From the NCBI GenBank assembly GCA_025927665.1, contig JAICKZ010000023.1, positions 1 through 17,028 on the forward strand: 17,028 nucleotides of DNA. Reading direction: 5' to 3'. This document shows, piece by piece, positions 14,297 to 17,028 of the stretch. The notes beneath the pieces are model-generated. The model searched no databases. It worked only from the letters and a program-made list of their open reading frames with translations, and had not been told where the DNA came from. The translations under genes were made by a program, and so were the position numbers. How positions within the stretch are numbered: the first letter of the stretch is position 1; each line of letters starts with the position of its first letter. Origin of the DNA: Steroidobacteraceae bacterium. GTDB lineage: Bacteria > Pseudomonadota > Gammaproteobacteria > Steroidobacterales > Steroidobacteraceae.

Positions 14297-14773
14297 ATGA
14301 ATCTGCGTTTGATCGCTGCTGGAACTCGTATGCCAGAATGGGTTCAACAAGGCTATAACGAATATGCCAAGCGCCTCACTCAAGATTACAAACTCGACCT
14401 GATTGAAATCCCCTTAGGACAACGCAGCGGTGGTGATTCGCTCCGTGCGATGGAAAAGGAGGGTGAGCGGATGCAGACCAGCATTGCGACATTGGGTGCT
14501 CATCCATTCGTGGTGACGTTGCAGGTAGGTGGCAAGGCACTTAGTACCGAGCAGTTAGCACAATTTCTGCAATCACGTGCGCGTGATGGTCGTCACCTGG
14601 CATTCTGTATCGGCGGGCCGGATGGAATTGCGCCAGGTGTCGATGCTCGTGCCGAAATGCGTTGGTCATTATCATCATTAACCTTGCCGCACGCGCTGGT
14701 GCGCGTTATTGTTGCGGAAGCTTTATACCGGGCAGTAAGCGTCATCAAGCAACATCCTTATCATCGAGCCTGA
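14297..14773 (+). CDS. rlmH: 23S rRNA (pseudouridine-1915-N3)-methyltransferase
   Basis: SPOUT-class methyltransferase that uses S-adenosylmethionine to methylate pseudouridine 1915 in helix 69 of 23S rRNA on assembled 70S ribosomes. The 158-residue product has the usual length. It shows MNLRLIAAGTRMPEWVQQGY at the start, the knot motif LAFCIGGPDGIAPGV, and the C-terminal signature LTLPHALVRVIVAEALYRAV followed by QHPYHRA, which lines the cofactor pocket. ATG 14297 has no Shine-Dalgarno sequence (CATGCATATTTT upstream). In many gammaproteobacteria mrdA and rodA follow; here a diguanylate cyclase gene starts 22 bases later. Confidence 0.97.
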   Translation: MNLRLIAAGTRMPEWVQQGYNEYAKRLTQDYKLDLIEIPLGQRSGGDSLRAMEKEGERMQTSIATLGAHPFVVTLQVGGKALSTEQLAQFLQSRARDGRHLAFCIGGPDGIAPGVDARAEMRWSLSSLTLPHALVRVIVAEALYRAVSVIKQHPYHRA

Positions 14774-14795
14774 TCCTCTACTTGCAATTGAATCA

Positions 14796-15692
14796 ATGCA
14801 TACAGACGAACTAGCAAAAACTCGCATTGCGCGTACCAGTGGGTACATCACCAATGGCGAACCCGGACAGGCATACCTGGTGGTGTTGCATGCCGGATTG
14901 CAGTCAGACATCGGTCGACGTTATGTGTTGGAAACGTCTTCGTTAACCATCGGCCGGGGCCGCGACAATGACGTCGTTTTAACTAGCGATGCCGTATCGC
15001 GTCGGCATACGCGGCTGGAGGTGCGGGAAAATGAAGTCTTTGTGATTGATCTGCAATCCACGAATGGCACTTACATTAACGATGATGGTCGTTTGACCAG
15101 CGAGCGTCGCCTGATTCGCGGTGATTTACTGAAAGTGGGCGACACCATTTTCAAATATTTGTCAGGCGTGGATGTAGAAGCACAGTATCACGACATGATT
15201 TTTCGCATGGCGGTGACTGACGGGCTGACTAATTTATGTAATCGTCAGCAATTGGATAAATTGTTGAATGAAGAAATTCAACGCTGTCAACGTAACTCAC
15301 GATCATTAACTGTACTGTTGCTGGATATTGACTACTTTAAAAAAATCAATGATGAGTTCGGTCATCTTGCCGGTGATTCGGTCCTGCGCGGTTTGGCCTC
15401 CGCATTCACGAAGCGATTGCGTCCCAGCGATAAATTGGGTCGCTACGGTGGCGAAGAGTTTTGCGCAATTCTTCCGGAGACTTCATTACAAGGTGCGATG
15501 ACATTCGCCGATGGATTACGTGCGCTCGCTGAAAGCTGTGTATTCGCTGCAGATGGCAAACAAATTAAAGTGACTATTTCAATTGGTATTGCGGAATGGA
15601 ATACAAGTATGCAAGCAATGGATATGTATCGTGCTGCAGACGAAAAACTGTATTCGGCGAAACGTAATGGACGCAATCGTGTAGAGAGTTAA
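14796..15692 (+). CDS. FHA-GGDEF diguanylate cyclase
   Basis: Probable synthesis of cyclic di-GMP from two GTP, under control of phosphothreonine binding. Residues about 40-125 form a forkhead-associated domain: TIGRGRDND (51-59), SRRH (68-71) and STNG (88-91) are the phosphopeptide-binding residues. Residues about 135-298 form a GGDEF domain: TDGLTNLCNRQQLD, metal-binding Asp177 in LLLDIDYFKKIND, the active-site GGEEF (218-222), and ISIGIAEW. An inhibitory I-site RxxD (Arg209-Asp212) lies exactly five residues before GGEEF, so product inhibition is expected. No membrane segment or signal peptide is seen, so the enzyme is cytosolic. It starts 22 bases after rlmH without a clear Shine-Dalgarno sequence, and the lipoprotein hydrolase follows after 16 bases. 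A partner Ser/Thr kinase is not in the window. Confidence 0.95.
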   Translation: MHTDELAKTRIARTSGYITNGEPGQAYLVVLHAGLQSDIGRRYVLETSSLTIGRGRDNDVVLTSDAVSRRHTRLEVRENEVFVIDLQSTNGTYINDDGRLTSERRLIRGDLLKVGDTIFKYLSGVDVEAQYHDMIFRMAVTDGLTNLCNRQQLDKLLNEEIQRCQRNSRSLTVLLLDIDYFKKINDEFGHLAGDSVLRGLASAFTKRLRPSDKLGRYGGEEFCAILPETSLQGAMTFADGLRALAESCVFAADGKQIKVTISIGIAEWNTSMQAMDMYRAADEKLYSAKRNGRNRVES

Positions 15693-15708
15693 TGTCATTA
15701 AAAGAAGT

Positions 15709-16614
15709 ATGCGATATTGGCGGCTGAAATCCCTATTGATACTCGTGTTAACCCTGTTAGATGGTTGTTCGCAGCTTACCTTTCTTGTTGCCAATACTCC
15801 TGCAGCTTTTGGAAATTATTCGCGTGTAAAAAATATTTTATATGCCACTCAACCGCGTAATACATTGGATGTGTATGCGCCAGAAGCCAAACATGAGTAT
15901 GCACCGATTGTGATTTTTGTTCATGGCGGTGGCTGGGATAACGGCGACAAATCGCAATACAAGTTTGTTGGTGTTGCATTGGCCGAGCAAGGATATGTTG
16001 CGGTGTTGCCCAATTATGGATTGTATCCACAAGTTAAATCACCAACCTTTATTCAAGATATTGCCGCAGCGGTGGCATTTGTACATAAACATGCGACGGA
16101 ATGGGGCGGCGATGTAAACCGCATCTATCTCATGGGCCATTCAGCTGGCGCACAAATTGTAATGATGGTTGCATTGGATAAAGAATACTTGCAACAAGTG
16201 GGCGGTAATACTGCTTGGCTGCGCGGTGTCATTGGACTGGCGGGACCCTATGACTTTCTGCCTTTCACTTATCCCTATATGAATGATTTATTCGGGCCAC
16301 CAGATCGTTATGCTGATTCACAGCCTATCAATTATGTGCGTGCGGATGCGCCGCCCTTGTTGTTGCTCCAAGGACTACAGGATCACACCGTTGCGCCCAC
16401 TAACACACGTCGCTTGAGTGACGCGATGATTGCGGTTGGTGGCAAGGTGCAGAGCGAGTATTTCGAGAATGCCGCACACAGTGATTTGATTGCTGCGTTT
16501 TCATTTGTACGTAAACATAAACCGCCAGTGATTGCGGAGATTAATAAATTTATTGCCACTGAAAACACAAACCCAGCGCGAAATTCGCAAGCCGCTGTGA
16601 AGCGTGTTCAGTAG
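15709..16614 (+). CDS. Lipoprotein alpha/beta hydrolase (esterase-like)
   Basis: A 301-residue serine hydrolase of the esterase/lipase type with an HGGG oxyanion motif. The N-terminus (MRYWRLKSLLILVLTLLDGC) is a lipoprotein signal peptide with Cys20 in a Leu-Asp-Gly-Cys box; Asp at this box position is unusual. Ser follows Cys, which suits outer-membrane sorting. The fold motifs are NTLDVYAP, VIFVHGGGWDNGDK (72-75), PNYGLYPQVKSP, GGDVNRIYLMGHSAGAQ with nucleophile Ser145, LAGPYDFLPF, GLQDHTVAP with Asp225, and NAAHSDLI with His257, so the triad is complete. The natural substrate is not shown; short-chain or carbohydrate-ester hydrolysis is typical of the family. It starts 16 bases after the diguanylate cyclase and is probably co-transcribed. 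A GGDEF neighbour may indicate an envelope or matrix role, which is inference. Confidence 0.9.
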   Translation: MRYWRLKSLLILVLTLLDGCSQLTFLVANTPAAFGNYSRVKNILYATQPRNTLDVYAPEAKHEYAPIVIFVHGGGWDNGDKSQYKFVGVALAEQGYVAVLPNYGLYPQVKSPTFIQDIAAAVAFVHKHATEWGGDVNRIYLMGHSAGAQIVMMVALDKEYLQQVGGNTAWLRGVIGLAGPYDFLPFTYPYMNDLFGPPDRYADSQPINYVRADAPPLLLLQGLQDHTVAPTNTRRLSDAMIAVGGKVQSEYFENAAHSDLIAAFSFVRKHKPPVIAEINKFIATENTNPARNSQAAVKRVQ

Positions 16615-16682
16615 GTGAATTGTTGATGAGTTTCTGATGCGTTGCTGTGATTGGTTATTGGTTTAAACATCAAGAGGTCGTT

Positions 16683-17000
16683 ATGAAAAAATTTTTATCA
16701 GTTGTTGTGGCAAGTCTGTTTTTGATGATCGGATTGACTGTTCATGCTAGTGAACAGCAAGACAAGATGAAGTCATGTAATGCTGATGCTACATCGAAGC
16801 AGTTAAAAGGTGATGAGCGCAAAGCTTTTATGAAAACGTGTTTAAGCGCTAAACCTGCGGCTGAAGCTTCTGCATCACCTGCGACTCAGCAGGAAAAAAT
16901 GAAAACCTGCAATGCTGATGCAAAGACCAAGGCACTTAAAGGTGATGAACGTAAAGCGTTTATGAAACAATGCTTGTCAAAGAAGCCAGCCGCTAATTAA
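16683..17000 (+). CDS. psiF: PsiF-repeat periplasmic protein
   Basis: A 105-residue exported protein of the PsiF family, first known as phosphate-starvation-inducible in E. coli (about the same length); its molecular role is unknown. The signal peptide is MKKFLSVVVASLFLMIGLTV, with cleavage after His-Ala near residues 21-22. Two PsiF repeats follow, at 25-55 and 69-99, each 31 residues with the core LKGDERKAFMK and two Cys 21 apart; 25 of 31 positions are identical. An Ala/Ser/Pro linker joins them. ATG 16683 has GAGG spaced 5 bases; the in-frame ATG at 16647 is rejected because it would place residues before a perfect signal peptide. No Pho box was seen in the 68-base gap upstream. It may be read through from the hydrolase gene or have its own promoter. 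Confidence 0.93.
   Translation: MKKFLSVVVASLFLMIGLTVHASEQQDKMKSCNADATSKQLKGDERKAFMKTCLSAKPAAEASASPATQQEKMKTCNADAKTKALKGDERKAFMKQCLSKKPAAN
16755..16979 (+). repeat. Internal duplication within psiF
   Basis: Bases 16755-16847 and 16887-16979 each encode a 31-residue PsiF repeat. The DNA has diverged more at third positions than the protein, so the duplication is old and under selection. Confidence 0.85.
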
Positions 17001-17028
17001 TTTTGTAGCGACGTCGGTGTCAGATTAT

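Noticed and set aside
16615..16682. Pho box before psiF
   Set aside because: CTGTGAT is present once, but the second half-repeat at the right distance is absent.

Overview
The window reads as a chromosomal segment of a gammaproteobacterium. The evidence is the housekeeping series leuS - lptE - holA - nadD - rsfS - rlmH, an order typical of that class. A DUF885 peptidase, a PadR/PspC pair, proline iminopeptidase and psiF would suit a Xanthomonadales-like lineage, but I cannot fix the order or genus from sequence alone. No phage, insertion sequence, CRISPR array, tRNA or rRNA was recognised.

Layout. (1) 1-1849, plus strand: the 3' part of leuS (leucyl-tRNA synthetase), then lptE (LPS-assembly lipoprotein) 9 bases later. 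(2) 1850-11824: almost 10 kb lying between lptE and holA, which are usually adjacent. It holds a small HExxH protein and an exported DUF885 metallopeptidase on plus; a padR-pspC operon on minus; a DUF2269-type membrane protein on plus, divergent from padR; two tandem bactofilins on minus with a clear terminator; and a minus-strand run of His-rich exported protein, TonB-dependent receptor and proline iminopeptidase. (3) 11825-14773, plus: holA, nadD, rsfS, rlmH, covering the replication clamp loader, NAD synthesis, ribosome silencing and 23S rRNA methylation. (4) 14796-17000, plus: an FHA-GGDEF diguanylate cyclase, a lipoprotein alpha/beta hydrolase and psiF. The first two follow rlmH closely, where mrdA-rodA would be expected in many relatives.

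The middle block is dominated by cell-envelope functions: secreted peptidase, PspC-type membrane stress protein, bactofilin scaffolds and outer-membrane receptor. The receptor operon looks like metal or metal-chelate uptake, because the gene in front of it encodes a small exported protein with a His/Cys cluster and a DUF2946-like PPTH tail. This is inference.

The most unusual coding feature is a Lys/Arg-rich, histone-H1-like extension of about 90 residues on the N-terminus of RsfS. A shorter basic extension on proline iminopeptidase shares an 11-residue motif with it (8 identical, the rest conservative). The best regulatory signal is the padR promoter: TTGACA and TACCTT with 17-base spacing, the -10 forming one arm of an inverted repeat that suits PadR autoregulation. 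Other palindromes precede the bactofilins and the TonB receptor. No gene-free stretch exceeds about 260 bases.
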